DNA of 64,000 bases from assembly GCF_003049725.1 (NCBI RefSeq), contig NZ_QAGM01000007.1:1-64000 (forward strand), in the 5' to 3' direction. The notes under the pieces were generated by a model. The model had not been told where the DNA came from. It made no database searches and saw only the letters and a list, made by a program, of their open reading frames with translations. The DNA is from Oceanimonas marisflavi. GTDB taxonomy: Bacteria > Pseudomonadota > Gammaproteobacteria > Enterobacterales > Aeromonadaceae. Below, in pieces: positions 41,045 to 50,853 of the stretch. Position 1 is the stretch's first letter. Each line of letters starts with the position of its first letter. The position numbers and the translations under genes are program-made.

Positions 41045-42298
41045 TTACGCGTAAACCGGGTGGCGACGGCAGATATCCAGCACCTGCTCTTTCACGCTGG
41101 CGATGGTGGCGTCGTCGTTGATGTTGCTCAGCACATCACAGATCCAGCCGGCCAGCTGGCGCACTTCGGCTTCCTTGAAACCACGACGGGTCACCGCCGG
41201 AGTACCGATACGGATACCGGAGGTCACAAACGGAGAGCGCGGGTCGTTGGGCACGGCGTTCTTGTTCACGGTGATGAAGGCGCGGCCCAGGGCGGCGTCG
41301 GCTTCCTTACCGGTGATGTCCTTGTCGATCAGGTCCAGCAGGAACAGGTGGTTGTGAGTGCCACCGGATACCACTTTAAAGCCACGCTTCTGGAACTCGT
41401 CGGCCATGGCCTGGGCGTTTTTCACTACCTGAGCCTGGTATTCCTTGAACTCGGGCTCCAGGGCTTCCTTGAAGGCCACGGCCTTGGCGGCAATCACGTG
41501 CATCAGCGGGCCACCCTGACCACCGGGGAACACGGCGGAGTTCAGTTTCTTTTCCAGCTCTTCGTTGTTGGCGGCAGACAGAATGATGCCGCCACGGGGA
41601 CCGGCCAGGGTCTTGTGAGTGGTGGAGGTCACCACGTGGGCGTGAGGCAGCGGGTTGGGGTACACACCGGCGGCGATCAGGCCGGCCACGTGAGCCATGT
41701 CAACCATGAACCAGGCGCCTACCTTGTCGGCGATTTCGCGCATGCGGGCCCAGTCAACGATACCGGAGAAGGCGGAGAAGCCACCGATGATCATCTTCGG
41801 CTTGTGCTCAATGGCCAGACGCTCCATTTCTTCATAGTCGATCACGCCCTGATCGTTGATGCCGTAAGGCACGATGTTGTACAGGCGGCCGGAGAAGTTG
41901 GCGGGAGAGCCGTGAGTCAGGTGACCACCGTGGGCCAGGTTCATGCCCATCACGGTGTCGCCGGGCTTGACCAGCGCCAGGAAGACGGCGGAGTTGGCCT
42001 GAGAGCCGGAGTGCGGCTGCACGTTGGCCCAGGTGGCGCCAAACAGCTCTTTAACACGCTCAATGGCCAGCTCTTCCACTACGTCGACGTATTCACAGCC
42101 ACCGTAGAAACGCTTGGCCGGATAGCCTTCGGCGTACTTGTTGGTCAGCTGGGAGCCCTGAGCCTGCATGACCCGCGGGCTGGTGTAGTTTTCGGAAGCG
42201 ATCAGCTCGATGTGCTCTTCCTGACGCACGGTTTCACTGCTGATGGCCTGCCACAGCTGGGGATCATAGTCGGCGATATTCATCTCACGCTTTAACAT
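41045..42298 (-). CDS. glyA: Serine hydroxymethyltransferase
   Basis: This 417-residue PLP enzyme converts serine and tetrahydrofolate to glycine and methylene-tetrahydrofolate, the main source of one-carbon units. The PLP-lysine motif [12 protein letters not shown] and the motifs SGSQANSAV and VDMAHVAGL are intact. The start [12 protein letters not shown] at 42298 has AGGAGA 5 nt upstream and agrees with E. coli GlyA; an in-frame Met six codons earlier overlaps that ribosome site. It precedes nrdR on the same strand, separated by the heptad repeats. Confidence 0.96.
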   Translation of the reverse strand: MLKREMNIADYDPQLWQAISSETVRQEEHIELIASENYTSPRVMQAQGSQLTNKYAEGYPAKRFYGGCEYVDVVEELAIERVKELFGATWANVQPHSGSQANSAVFLALVKPGDTVMGMNLAHGGHLTHGSPANFSGRLYNIVPYGINDQGVIDYEEMERLAIEHKPKMIIGGFSAFSGIVDWARMREIADKVGAWFMVDMAHVAGLIAAGVYPNPLPHAHVVTSTTHKTLAGPRGGIILSAANNEELEKKLNSAVFPGGQGGPLMHVIAAKAVAFKEALEPEFKEYQAQVVKNAQAMADEFQKRGFKVVSGGTHNHLFLLDLIDKDITGKEADAALGRAFITVNKNAVPNDPRSPFVTSGIRIGTPAVTRRGFKEAEVRQLAGWICDVLSNINDDATIASVKEQVLDICRRHPVYA

Positions 42299-42535
42299 CC
42301 GTCTCTCCTGACTCATGGGGGATTGTCACTGAAAGCCAGAGTGTACCCCCAAGCGGCGGCCCGGCCTAGTCCTGAGGACCGGATTTACACTTTTTTTTTA
42401 CCTTTATGTTGAAAACTTCACAAAAAGTTGAAGACCCATTAACACAATCCATGTTCGGCACGGGTAGGAATCCTATCGGCAAACCCGATAGAATGGTTTT
42501 ACTTTCCCAGACCAAACAAGCTGTTGAAGAGAATT

Positions 42536-43159
42536 ATGCAAGAAGCCTTCAGAGTAACTTCCCAGCGCCGGGCCGAGCTGTATTACTGGTTTACCGCCCT
42601 GTTTGCCGCTCCCCTGAGCGAAGATGAACTCAGCGAGTTTGGCGGCTACGACATGCACCGCTTTCTCGACAGTCTGGCCACCCTGGATCCGCTTACCGAG
42701 GCGGCCGAGGCCTTTCGCAGCCAGGCAGAACAGGCCCTGCAGCAAGCCGAACCGCAACCTGCCCTGAGTCATCATTATCAGCAGCTGACCGGCAAGCCCT
42801 CGTTGCTCGACATTACCCGCCTCACCGAGCCGGATCAGGAAGCCCTGCTACTGATGACGGTGCTGCTCAAGCAGCACGGCACCGGGCTGGCCGACGACGA
42901 TCCGCTGCATGTGTGCAACCAGCTGGAAATGATGGGCACCCTGGCCATGGCTGCCGCCGAGGCCGGTAACGATGAACAGCGCACCCGGCTGCTGGATCAG
43001 CAACGGGAGCTGGCCAACACCCTGCTTATTGACTGGCTGCCCGTCTTTGCCGGGCGCTGTGCCGAGCGTGACGAACAAGGCTTTTACGCCGCCGCCGCTG
43101 CCCTGCTGCAGGCCGTGTTTATCATGGATCTGCATTACCTCAACAATGTGGCGGAATAG
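42536..43159 (+). CDS. TorD/DmsD-family molecular chaperone
   Basis: This is a 207-residue, all-helical protein resembling TorD/DmsD chaperones, which bind twin-arginine leaders of molybdoenzymes and guide cofactor insertion. Visible features are the opening QRRAELYYWFTALFAAPLSEDEL and the later DDPLHVCNQLEMMGTLA with HVCNQLEMM in place of the family DHLxxE motif. No molybdoenzyme gene is nearby, so its client is unknown. I start it at the ATG at 42536 rather than a TTG four codons upstream. It leads a plus-strand operon of five close-set genes and diverges from glyA. Confidence 0.8.
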   Translation: MQEAFRVTSQRRAELYYWFTALFAAPLSEDELSEFGGYDMHRFLDSLATLDPLTEAAEAFRSQAEQALQQAEPQPALSHHYQQLTGKPSLLDITRLTEPDQEALLLMTVLLKQHGTGLADDDPLHVCNQLEMMGTLAMAAAEAGNDEQRTRLLDQQRELANTLLIDWLPVFAGRCAERDEQGFYAAAAALLQAVFIMDLHYLNNVAE

Positions 43160-43166
43160 GCAATCC

Positions 43167-43520
43167 ATGCGTTATAAAAAACACAAAAAGACCGATGCCT
43201 CACCCGAAACCCGGGCCGAAGCCGAGCGGGTGGCCAAAGCCACTCAGCGTCCCGGCCAGACCAAGGAGCAGACCCGGCTGATTGCCCAGGGGATTCAGAA
43301 AGGCATAGAGGAATATAAAAAGCAGCAAAAGGCCAAAGCCCGGGCTGCCGACAAGGCCCGCCGGCAGCAACAGCGCCAGCAGGATACAGAGGAAAACACG
43401 GAAGGTGGCGGCGGGCCTGAACTCGCCCCTGCCGGGCGTTCTGCCCTGCTGCCCTGGATACTGCTGGGTCTCAGTTGGGCCGGATTCCTTCTATACTTGT
43501 GGCTGCCCCGCCACGGCTGA
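43167..43520 (+). CDS. DUF2956 single-pass membrane protein
   Basis: This is a 117-residue protein with a very basic and glutamine-rich N-terminal part (residues 1-75, KKQQKAKARAADKARRQQQ, likely coiled coil). A Gly/Pro linker and one C-terminal membrane helix (LLPWILLGLSWAGFLLYLWL, about residues 94-113) follow. It matches the DUF2956 family of Vibrio, Shewanella and relatives, which has no known function. The topology suggests a tail-anchored inner-membrane protein facing the cytoplasm. It starts 7 nt after the TorD-like gene and ends 12 nt before the amidoligase gene. Confidence 0.8.
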   Translation: MRYKKHKKTDASPETRAEAERVAKATQRPGQTKEQTRLIAQGIQKGIEEYKKQQKAKARAADKARRQQQRQQDTEENTEGGGGPELAPAGRSALLPWILLGLSWAGFLLYLWLPRHG

Positions 43521-43532
43521 ACAGGAGAGACC

Positions 43533-44501
43533 ATGCCATTACCCATGCCCCCGCAACTGCACACCACTCACGGTGCCGAGCGCCGGCTGGGTGTGGAGCT
43601 GGAGCTGAGTGGCCTTACTCTGCCAAGGCTGGTGACCCTGATGGCAGAAACCCTGCAGGGTGAAAGCCAGCCGGTGTCCGAATACGAGTTCGATATTCTC
43701 ACCCCGCTGGGCAGCTTTCGTGTGGAGCTTGATTTTGACTATCTCAAGCAACTGGCCCGGGAGCAAAAGCGGCACCCGCCCGGTGAGCTGGAGCAGGCCG
43801 CCACCGATCTGCTGGGCAGCCTGGCACTGCAGCTGGTGCCCCTGGAACTGGTGTGCCCCCCCCTGCCCCTGTCCCGACTGGATCAACTCAGCCCGCTGTT
43901 TGAACAACTGCGCAAACAGGGCGCCCGGGGCACCCGCCATGCCCTGCATTATGCCTTTGGCCTGCACCTCAACCCCGAGCTGCCCGACACCGGCATAGCT
44001 ACCCTGCTGCGTTATTTCCGGGCCTACCTGTGCCTGCATGACTGGCTGGAAGCCCACGAAGACATCGTCACCGCCCGAAAAATATCGCCTTATATTCGCG
44101 CCTTTCCCAAGGATTATGTACGTCTGGTGCTGAGCCCGGACTACCGGCCGGACATGGCCCGTTTTACCGACGATTATCTGGCCTGGAACCCGACCCGCAA
44201 CCGCTCCATGGATTTGCTGCCCATGCTGGCCTGGCACGATGAGCCCCGGGTACAGGCGGTGGTGCAGGACGACAAGGTCAACAAGCGTCCCACCCTGCAC
44301 TACCGGCTGCCCAATTCCGATATCGACAACCCGCTGTGGTCGCTGCATCACGCCTGGGAAGGCTGGCTGCAGGTAGAATGGCTGGCCAGTGACGAACAAA
44401 ACCTGAGCAACGCCTGCCGGGCCTACGAGGAACATCTGGATCAGCTGACTCCCGATTTTATGGATCCCTGGATCATCAAGGTGCGTTCATGGCTGCGCTG
44501 A
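43533..44501 (+). CDS. Glutamine-synthetase-fold amidoligase (PF12224-type)
   Basis: This 322-residue protein resembles the amidoligase family, predicted COOH-NH2 ligases related to glutamine synthetase and glutamate-cysteine ligase. Visible family features are LGVELELSG (Glu22 and Glu24, metal/ATP site) and PLELVCPPLPL (Glu105 strand). GLHLNPEL (His145, Asn147) and an Arg-rich stretch near 182-197 follow. Such enzymes join a carboxylate to an amine using ATP, but the substrate here is unknown. Its 3' end overlaps a class-I glutamine amidotransferase gene by 13 nt, suggesting that the product is made and trimmed by a gene pair. Confidence 0.82.
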   Translation: MPLPMPPQLHTTHGAERRLGVELELSGLTLPRLVTLMAETLQGESQPVSEYEFDILTPLGSFRVELDFDYLKQLAREQKRHPPGELEQAATDLLGSLALQLVPLELVCPPLPLSRLDQLSPLFEQLRKQGARGTRHALHYAFGLHLNPELPDTGIATLLRYFRAYLCLHDWLEAHEDIVTARKISPYIRAFPKDYVRLVLSPDYRPDMARFTDDYLAWNPTRNRSMDLLPMLAWHDEPRVQAVVQDDKVNKRPTLHYRLPNSDIDNPLWSLHHAWEGWLQVEWLASDEQNLSNACRAYEEHLDQLTPDFMDPWIIKVRSWLR

Positions 44502-45178
44502 TCGGCGTCACCGGCCCCAACAGCCGCCTGCCCCTGGCCTGGTGGGCCAGCAATCTTGCCCTGCGGCTGGCCGGTGGCCAGGGCCTTCATCTGACCCCGG
44601 CCAACATGCACAGGCACAAGCGGGATCAGCTGCAGGGCCTGATTATCGGCGGCGGTGACGATATCGACGCCGCCCTCTACGGTCACGACACCGGGCGGGC
44701 GCCGGCGGATCCGGAGCGGGACGCCTTTGAAATCGAGCTGATCGAGCACGCCCTCGACACCAACCTGCCACTGCTGGGCATTTGCCGGGGCGCCCAGCTG
44801 ATCAACGTGGTGCTGGGTGGCTCGCTGCACGCCGACATTCGTCCCCTGCGCCAGAACACTTCCAACCGGCGCACGCCGCTGCCACGCAAAACCGCGGTTG
44901 GCTGTGGCAATGGCCGGCTTAACCGCATCATGCAGCAACCCCGCTGGCGCATTAACAGCCTGCACCACCAGGCGGTAGACCGTCTGGGCGGTGGCCTGTC
45001 GGTGGTGGCACGGGATCTGGACGGCTTTGTCCAGGCCATTGAAAGCACCACGGATCACTACCTGCTGGGAGTGCAGTGGCACCCGGAATACCTGCCCTAC
45101 CTGCCCTGCCAGCGGCGACTGTTTCAGCATCTGGTGCAGGCGGCCCGGTGCAGCCAGCCCGAGGCTCTCTATGACTGA
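44489..45178 (+). CDS. Class-I glutamine amidotransferase-like hydrolase (peptidase C26)
   Basis: This 229-residue enzyme is of the PuuD type. The catalytic nucleophile Cys99 lies in GICRGAQL, and His198 with Glu200 in GVQWHPE complete the triad. IIGGGDDIDAALYG at residues 52-65 is the family oxyanion region. PuuD hydrolyses gamma-glutamyl-GABA; other members cleave gamma-glutamyl amides or transfer ammonia. The start lies inside the amidoligase frame and the stop inside the YqaA-like frame, so three products are translated in step. I infer that it either feeds ammonia to the amidoligase or cleaves its gamma-glutamyl-like product. Confidence 0.88.
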   Translation: MAALIGVTGPNSRLPLAWWASNLALRLAGGQGLHLTPANMHRHKRDQLQGLIIGGGDDIDAALYGHDTGRAPADPERDAFEIELIEHALDTNLPLLGICRGAQLINVVLGGSLHADIRPLRQNTSNRRTPLPRKTAVGCGNGRLNRIMQQPRWRINSLHHQAVDRLGGGLSVVARDLDGFVQAIESTTDHYLLGVQWHPEYLPYLPCQRRLFQHLVQAARCSQPEALYD

Positions 45179-45602
45179 CTATCTGCTGGTGTTTGGCAGC
45201 AGCCTGCTCGCCGCCACCATAGCGCCCTTTTACTCGGAAGTGGTGCTGGCCGCCGTGCTCACCCGCCAGCCCGACGCCGCCCTGCTGCTGTGGCTGCTGG
45301 CCAGCACCGGCAACACCCTGGGGGCCATGATCAACTGGTGGCTGGGCAAGTACCTGCTGCATTATCAAAACAAACGCTGGTTTCCGGTCAACGAGAAACA
45401 GCTGCACCGCGCCCAGCGCTGGTTTCAGCGCTTTGGTGTGTGGTCGCTGCTGCTGTCCTGGGCACCGGTGGGCGGCGACGCCCTCACCTTTATTGCCGGT
45501 ATCATGCGGGTGCCGCTGGCGCTGTTTACCCTGCTGGTGTTCATCGGCAAGGCGCTGCGCTACGCCGTGGTGCTCTGGTTTGCCGATACCCTGTTGCTGT
45601 AG
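45171..45602 (+). CDS. YqaA/DedA-like inner-membrane protein
   Basis: This 143-residue protein has four hydrophobic stretches and matches YqaA. It has APFYSEVVLAAVLTR near residues 18-32, STGNTLGAMINWWLGK near 46-61 and LLLSWAPVGGDALTFIAG near 93-110, then the LGKALRY-like IGKALRYAVV end. DedA-superfamily proteins have been linked to undecaprenyl-phosphate or lipid recycling, but YqaA has no proven substrate. The ATG at 45171 overlaps the GATase stop by 8 nt. It closes the amidoligase operon; a stretch of 193 nt then leads to acs. Confidence 0.87.
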   Translation: MTDYLLVFGSSLLAATIAPFYSEVVLAAVLTRQPDAALLLWLLASTGNTLGAMINWWLGKYLLHYQNKRWFPVNEKQLHRAQRWFQRFGVWSLLLSWAPVGGDALTFIAGIMRVPLALFTLLVFIGKALRYAVVLWFADTLLL

Positions 45603-45795
45603 CCTGCACCACAGGCGGTGAACTTTGCCCGGCTGCTGCTGGATCGGGGCCGGCAAGGCCGTATACTGACGGAACAGGATATCTCAGGATGCAGCCATGC
45701 CCTATCCGGCTCGGCTAGCCGAAAGTCTAATTGAGCGTAACGACCATCTGGGTCACCTTGTTAACCAATGGTTACGAACCCCAAGGAGTGGAATA

Positions 45796-47745
45796 ATGAG
45801 TGAAGTAAAGGTTCATCCGGTCAAGCCCGAAATTGCAAAGACCGCGTTGCTGGACGATGCCGGCTATCAGGCCATGTATCGCCAGTCCATTGAAAACCCC
45901 GATGAATTCTGGGGTGAGCAGGGCAAAATCATTGACTGGATCAAACCCTACACCAAGGTGAAAAACACCTCCTACGACCCGGGACATATCAGCATCAAGT
46001 GGTTTGAGGACGGTACCCTGAACCTGTCCGCCAACTGTATCGACCGTCACCTGGCCACCAGGGCCGACGAGGTCGCTATCATCTGGGAAGGCGACAGCCC
46101 TGACGACGACAAAAAGGTCACCTACCGCGAGCTGCACGAGCAGGTATGCCGCTTTGCCAACGTGCTCAAGGCCCAGGGCGTGAAAAAAGGCGACGTGGTC
46201 AGCATTTATATGCCCATGGTGGTGGAAGCCGCCGTGGCCATGCTGGCCTGTACCCGCATTGGCGCCGTGCATTCCGTGGTATTCGGCGGTTTCTCCCCCG
46301 ATGCCCTGGCCAGCCGCATTATCGACTCCCAGGCCAAGGTAGTGATCACCGCCGACGAAGGCCTGCGCGGTGGCCGCACTGTGGCGCTGAAAGCCAACGT
46401 GGACGCCGCCCTGGCCAACCCCAAAGTCACCTCCATCAACAGCGTGATCGTTTACCAGCGCACCGGTGGCGACATTGCCTGGAACGAGCAACGGGATGTA
46501 TGGTGGCACGAGGCCGCTGCTCAGGTCAGCGCCGACTGCCCACCGGAAGAAATGAACGCCGAAGATCCGCTGTTTATTCTGTATACCTCCGGCTCCACCG
46601 GCACACCCAAGGGCGTGCTGCATACCACGGGTGGTTACCTGGTTTACGCCGCCCTGACCTTCAAGTACGTGTTCGACTACCACCCGGGTGATGTGTACTG
46701 GTGTACCGCCGATGTGGGCTGGATCACCGGCCACAGCTACCTGCTCTATGGCCCGCTGGCCAACGGCGCCACCACCCTGCTGTTTGAGGGCGTGCCCAAC
46801 TATCCCAAGACCAACCGCATGGCCCAGGTGGTGGACAAGCACCAGGTCAATATTCTGTATACCGCCCCCACCGCCATCCGCGCCTTTATGGCCAAGGGTG
46901 ACGAGGCCGTTGAAGGCACCAGCCGCGCCAGCCTGCGAGTGCTGGGCTCGGTGGGTGAACCCATCAACCCGGAAGCCTGGGAATGGTACTACCGGGTGAT
47001 CGGCAACGAGCGCTGCCCCATTGTGGACACCTGGTGGCAAACCGAAACCGGCGGCATTCTGATCACCCCGCTGCCCGGCGCCACCCTGCTCAAGTCCGGC
47101 TCGGCCACCCGTCCCTTCTTCGGCGTGCAGCCGGCGCTGGTGGACGGCGAAGGCAACATTCTCGACGGTGTTACCGACGGCAACCTGGTGATCCTGGACT
47201 CCTGGCCCGGTCAGATGCGCACCGTGTTCGGCGATCACGACCGTTTTGAACAGACCTACTTCTCCACCTTCCCCGGTACCTACTTCAGTGGTGACGGCGC
47301 CCGTCGTGACGAAGACGGCTACTACTGGATCACCGGCCGGGTGGACGACGTGCTCAACGTGTCCGGCCACCGCATGGGCACCGCCGAAATCGAGTCGGCA
47401 CTGGTGGCGCACCCCAAGATTGCCGAAGCGGCGGTCGTGGGCGTCCCCCACGACATCAAGGGCCAGGGCATTTACGCCTATGTCACGCTCAATGCCGACG
47501 AAGTACCGTCTGCCGAGCTGCACAAGGAAGTCAAAGACTGGGTACGCAAGGAAATCGGCCCCATCGCCACCCCCGACGTGATCCACTGGGCCGAGGGCCT
47601 GCCCAAGACCCGCTCCGGCAAGATCATGCGCCGCATTCTGCGCAAGATCGCCACCGGCGACACCGGCTCCCTGGGTGATACCTCCACCCTGGCGGATCCG
47701 GGTGTGGTGGATCGTCTGATTGAAGAGCGTAACCGGGTGGCCTGA
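45796..47745 (+). CDS. acs: Acetyl-CoA synthetase
   Basis: This 649-residue AMP-forming ligase activates acetate to acetyl-CoA, allowing growth on low acetate. The adenylation motif [11 protein letters not shown], the WWQTETGG motif and [20 protein letters not shown] are intact. [16 protein letters not shown] near residue 600 holds the lysine acetylated in regulation by protein acetyltransferases. AAGGAG lies 7 nt before the ATG at 45796; an in-frame Met 33 codons earlier adds unconserved residues. It appears monocistronic with its own terminator. Confidence 0.97.
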   Translation: MSEVKVHPVKPEIAKTALLDDAGYQAMYRQSIENPDEFWGEQGKIIDWIKPYTKVKNTSYDPGHISIKWFEDGTLNLSANCIDRHLATRADEVAIIWEGDSPDDDKKVTYRELHEQVCRFANVLKAQGVKKGDVVSIYMPMVVEAAVAMLACTRIGAVHSVVFGGFSPDALASRIIDSQAKVVITADEGLRGGRTVALKANVDAALANPKVTSINSVIVYQRTGGDIAWNEQRDVWWHEAAAQVSADCPPEEMNAEDPLFILYTSGSTGTPKGVLHTTGGYLVYAALTFKYVFDYHPGDVYWCTADVGWITGHSYLLYGPLANGATTLLFEGVPNYPKTNRMAQVVDKHQVNILYTAPTAIRAFMAKGDEAVEGTSRASLRVLGSVGEPINPEAWEWYYRVIGNERCPIVDTWWQTETGGILITPLPGATLLKSGSATRPFFGVQPALVDGEGNILDGVTDGNLVILDSWPGQMRTVFGDHDRFEQTYFSTFPGTYFSGDGARRDEDGYYWITGRVDDVLNVSGHRMGTAEIESALVAHPKIAEAAVVGVPHDIKGQGIYAYVTLNADEVPSAELHKEVKDWVRKEIGPIATPDVIHWAEGLPKTRSGKIMRRILRKIATGDTGSLGDTSTLADPGVVDRLIEERNRVA

Positions 47746-47762
47746 TGCTCACCCGCTGATAT

Positions 47763-47791
47763 CAAAACGCCGCCTTGTGCGGCGTTTTTTT
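47763..47791 (+). terminator. Rho-independent terminator of acs
   Basis: AAAACGCCGC / GCGGCGTTTT form a 10-bp stem with a 5-nt loop followed by a seven-T run, 18 nt after the acs stop. Confidence 0.92.
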
Positions 47792-47928
47792 ATGCACCAC
47801 GCCGGCAAAAAGGTCATTTTTTGTCGTACCGGCAGCGGTTTGCGGAACCTTTTGGCGTTAATCCTGCCCACCTTCTGCGGCTGTTTGCTGTCCGGATAAA
47901 AAATTTTCTCAGTCATTAGACCAGTAAA

Positions 47929-47959
47929 TTGCTGCCAATTTTCATGAAATCACTATAAT
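47929..47959 (+). promoter_or_regulatory. Predicted sigma-70 promoter of aroQ-accB-accC
   Basis: A consensus -10 box TATAAT lies at 47954-47959. TTGCTG at 47929-47934 is a possible -35 with a long 19-nt spacer; CTGCCA at 47932-47937 with 16 nt is the alternative. Transcription would start near 47967, leaving a leader of about 100 nt. Confidence 0.5.
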
Positions 47960-48070
47960 TGGGCGCACCGGGCCAAAATGCGTATTTTTATTTGCCAGCG
48001 ACCGGCAAAAAACGCTAGGCTCACCCAAACTCGACGTGAATACCGCAAGATAGACGAGGATTGCTGCACA

Positions 48071-48520
48071 ATGGCCGACAAATACCGAATTCTGCTGCTC
48101 AACGGGCCAAACCTTAACCTGCTGGGCCGGCGCGAACCGGGCATTTACGGCAACAACAGCCTGAACGACATCGTGGCCCGCCTCACCGAGCAGGCCGCCG
48201 GCCGCGATATCGAACTCAGCCACGTTCAGTCCAATGCGGAGCACGTACTGCTCGACGCCATCCACCAGGCCGACGGCCGGCAGGACTTCATCATCATCAA
48301 CCCTGCCGCCTTCACCCACACCAGCGTGGCCATTCGCGATGCCCTGCTGGGAGTCAACATTCCCTTCATAGAAGTGCATCTGTCGAATGTGCACGCCCGT
48401 GAGCCCTTTCGTCATCATTCCTATCTGGCGGACAAGGCAGTGGGCGTGATCTGTGGCCTGGGAGCCGATGGTTACGAATTTGCCCTGGATGCGGCGGCCC
48501 GCTACCTGGCCCGTCGCTGA
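48071..48520 (+). CDS. aroQ: 3-dehydroquinate dehydratase, type II
   Basis: This 149-residue enzyme performs the third step of the shikimate pathway (3-dehydroquinate to 3-dehydroshikimate) as a dodecamer. Family motifs [19 protein letters not shown] (with the catalytic Arg/Tyr loop), [19 protein letters not shown] and [17 protein letters not shown] are complete. The start [12 protein letters not shown] at 48071 is preceded by GAGGA at about 11 nt; the upstream in-frame Met lies across the leader and is unlikely. It heads the classic aroQ-accB-accC operon. Confidence 0.96.
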   Translation: MADKYRILLLNGPNLNLLGRREPGIYGNNSLNDIVARLTEQAAGRDIELSHVQSNAEHVLLDAIHQADGRQDFIIINPAAFTHTSVAIRDALLGVNIPFIEVHLSNVHAREPFRHHSYLADKAVGVICGLGADGYEFALDAAARYLARR

Positions 48521-48555
48521 TTGATATCAGCATCAACAACACAAAGAGAACGCTC

Positions 48556-49017
48556 ATGGATATTCGTAAAATCAAGAAACTGATCGAACTGGTTGAAGAG
48601 TCCGGTATCGCCGAGCTGGAAATTGCCGAAGGCGAAGAGTCGGTACGCATCAGCCGCTACGGCGCCGCCGCCCCGGCCCCGATGATGCCCCAGTATCAGG
48701 TGCAGGCTGCCCCGGCTCCCGCCGCAGCGCCGGCTGCCGCCCCGGCTGCTCCCGCCGCCGAAGCCGCTGCCCCCGAAATGAGCGGTCACGTGATGCGCTC
48801 TCCCATGGTGGGCACCTTCTACCGTGCCTCCAGCCCCGGCGCCAAGAACTTCGTGGAAGTAGGCCAGACCGTGAACGTGGGCGACACCCTGTGCATTGTT
48901 GAAGCCATGAAGATGATGAACCAGATCGAGGCCGACAAGTCCGGCGTAGTGAAGGCCATTCTGGTCGACAACGCGCAGCCGGTCGAATTCGACGAGCCTC
49001 TGTTCATCATCGAATAA
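48556..49017 (+). CDS. accB: Biotin carboxyl carrier protein of acetyl-CoA carboxylase
   Basis: This is a 153-residue carrier subunit. An N-terminal helix pair is followed by an Ala/Pro-rich linker (about residues 37-73) and a biotinyl domain. In the latter the biotin-accepting Lys119 lies in EAMKMMNQ. It carries CO2 from biotin carboxylase (AccC) to the carboxyltransferase (AccAD) in the first step of fatty-acid synthesis. It is 35 nt after aroQ and 9 nt before accC. Confidence 0.97.
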   Translation: MDIRKIKKLIELVEESGIAELEIAEGEESVRISRYGAAAPAPMMPQYQVQAAPAPAAAPAAAPAAPAAEAAAPEMSGHVMRSPMVGTFYRASSPGAKNFVEVGQTVNVGDTLCIVEAMKMMNQIEADKSGVVKAILVDNAQPVEFDEPLFIIE

Positions 49018-49026
49018 GGAATTCCC

Positions 49027-50367
49027 ATGCTGGATAAAGTAGTCATCGCCAACCGCGGTGAAATCGCCCTGCGGATCCTGCGCGCCTGCAAGGAGCTCGG
49101 GATCAAGACGGTTGCGGTGCACTCCACCGCCGACCGTGAACTCAAGCACGTGCTGCTGGCCGACGAGTCCATCTGCATTGGTGGCAACCAGTCCTCCCAG
49201 TCTTACCTGAACGTGCCCTCCATCATCGCCGCCGCCGAAGTGACCGACGCCGTGGCCATTCACCCCGGTTACGGCTTTCTGGCGGAAAACGCCGACTTCG
49301 CCGACCAGGTGGAAAAGTCCGGCTTTATCTTCATCGGCCCGCGGGGCGACACCATTCGCCTGATGGGTGACAAGGTATCCGCCATCGAGGCCATGAAGAA
49401 GGCCGGCGTGCCCTGCGTGCCGGGCTCCGACGGCCCCATCGGCGGCGACGCCAAGCGCAACGCCGCCATTGCCAAGCGCATCGGCTACCCGGTGATCATC
49501 AAGGCCGCCGGTGGCGGTGGTGGTCGCGGCATGCGGGTAGTGCGCTCCGAAGCCGAGCTGGAAAAGTCCATCGCCATGACCAAGGCCGAGGCCGGTGCCG
49601 CCTTTGGCAACGACATGGTGTATATGGAGAAATTCCTGGAAAACCCGCGCCATATCGAAATTCAGGTGCTGGCCGACGGCCAGGGCAACGCTATTCACCT
49701 GGCCGAGCGCGACTGCTCCATGCAGCGCCGTCACCAGAAGGTGGTGGAAGAAGCACCGGCGCCGGGCATTACCACCGAAATGCGCAAGTTCATCGGTGAA
49801 CGCTGCTGCAAGGCCTGTGTGGAAATCGGCTACCGTGGCGCCGGCACCTTTGAGTTCCTCTATGAAAACGGCGAGTTCTACTTCATTGAAATGAACACCC
49901 GTATTCAGGTGGAGCACCCGGTTACCGAAATGATCACCGGTGTGGATCTGATCAAGGAGCAGCTGCGCGTGGCCGCCGGCCTGCCCCTGTCCATCACTCA
50001 GGATCAGGTCGTGGTGCGCGGTCATGCCGTTGAGTGCCGCATCAACGCCGAAGATCCGCGCAGCTTTGTGCCGAGCCCGGGCGAAATCACCCGCTTCCAC
50101 TCTCCGGGTGGTCTGGGTGTGCGCTGGGACTCCCACATTTATGCCGGCTACCGGGTACCGCCCTACTACGACTCCATGATCGGCAAGCTGATCTGCTACG
50201 GCGAAAACCGCGATATCGCCATCGCCCGCATGAAGCACGCCCTCAACGAGCTGGTGATCGAAGGCATCAAGACCAACGTTCCGCTGCACAAGGAAATCAT
50301 GAGCGATGAGAACTTCCGCAATGGCGGAACCAACATCCATTACCTTGAGAAGAAGCTGGGCCTGTAA
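49027..50367 (+). CDS. accC: Biotin carboxylase subunit of acetyl-CoA carboxylase
   Basis: This 446-residue ATP-grasp enzyme carboxylates the biotin of AccB. The opening [20 protein letters not shown], the glycine-rich ATP loop [14 protein letters not shown], and [17 protein letters not shown] at the active site are intact. The length is standard. It ends the aroQ-accB-accC operon and is followed by a terminator 17 nt after the stop. Confidence 0.97.
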   Translation: MLDKVVIANRGEIALRILRACKELGIKTVAVHSTADRELKHVLLADESICIGGNQSSQSYLNVPSIIAAAEVTDAVAIHPGYGFLAENADFADQVEKSGFIFIGPRGDTIRLMGDKVSAIEAMKKAGVPCVPGSDGPIGGDAKRNAAIAKRIGYPVIIKAAGGGGGRGMRVVRSEAELEKSIAMTKAEAGAAFGNDMVYMEKFLENPRHIEIQVLADGQGNAIHLAERDCSMQRRHQKVVEEAPAPGITTEMRKFIGERCCKACVEIGYRGAGTFEFLYENGEFYFIEMNTRIQVEHPVTEMITGVDLIKEQLRVAAGLPLSITQDQVVVRGHAVECRINAEDPRSFVPSPGEITRFHSPGGLGVRWDSHIYAGYRVPPYYDSMIGKLICYGENRDIAIARMKHALNELVIEGIKTNVPLHKEIMSDENFRNGGTNIHYLEKKLGL

Positions 50368-50384
50368 GGCTCACGCGGAATGAT

Positions 50385-50416
50385 AAAACGGCGCCTGATG
50401 GCGCCGTTTTTGTTTT
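50385..50416 (+). terminator. Rho-independent terminator of aroQ-accB-accC
   Basis: AAAACGGCGCC / GGCGCCGTTTT form an 11-bp stem with a TGAT loop followed by TTGTTTT. Confidence 0.92.
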
Positions 50417-50487
50417 GCGAGCCCGGTGGTTTTTCCCAAACTGGCCAGCCGCTAAACTACCCCCTCAGCCCACTGAGACATAAAGAC

Positions 50488-50853
50488 ATGAATATTCATC
50501 GCATCAACCCCTGCAAACGCTGGTCCGACATTACCGTGTTCAACGGCATCGCCCATTTTGTGGAAGTGCCCGAGTGCGATCTTTCCCTCGGCATTCAGGA
50601 GCAGACCCGCCAGGTGATGGCCCAGGCCGAAGAAGCCCTGGCCAAAATCGGCAGTGACAAGGGCCGGCTGCTGTCGGTGACCATCTACCTTACCGACTTC
50701 GCCAACCTGCCCGCCTTTAACGCCGTGTGGGACGACTGGTTCCCCGAAGGCACCGCCCCCAGCCGCGCCTGCGTCAAAGCCGAGCTGGCCAACCCCGGCT
50801 ACCTGGTGGAAATGGCCTTTGTCGCCGCCGCCGGCGAGGAATATCAGGGGTAA
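50488..50853 (+). CDS. RidA/YjgF-family protein
   Basis: This 121-residue protein has the RidA fold, with the family motif PSRACVKAELANPGYLVEM carrying the conserved Arg of the active site. RidA members deaminate reactive enamine/imine intermediates, while the YoaB/YjgH-type branches have unclear roles. The opening MNIHRINPCKRWSDITVFNG and WDDWFPEG fit the branch containing E. coli YoaB. I begin at 50488 because the family alignment starts there, although the ribosome site (TAAAGA) is weak. It is monocistronic. Confidence 0.88.
   Translation: MNIHRINPCKRWSDITVFNGIAHFVEVPECDLSLGIQEQTRQVMAQAEEALAKIGSDKGRLLSVTIYLTDFANLPAFNAVWDDWFPEGTAPSRACVKAELANPGYLVEMAFVAAAGEEYQG

Larger units (their letters stand above)
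47746..48070. other. Intergenic region between acs and aroQ
   Basis: This 325-nt gap holds the acs terminator at its start and the promoter zone of aroQ-accB-accC at its end. I see no gene between 47792 and 47920. Confidence 0.6.

Noticed and set aside
45772..47586. 604-codon open frame opposite acs
   Set aside because: It is an antisense shadow of acs; the protein is rich in His/Gly/Val with no domain pattern, while acs is certain.
48502..50340. 612-codon open frame opposite accB-accC
   Set aside because: It is an antisense shadow of two well-supported genes and has no motif of its own.
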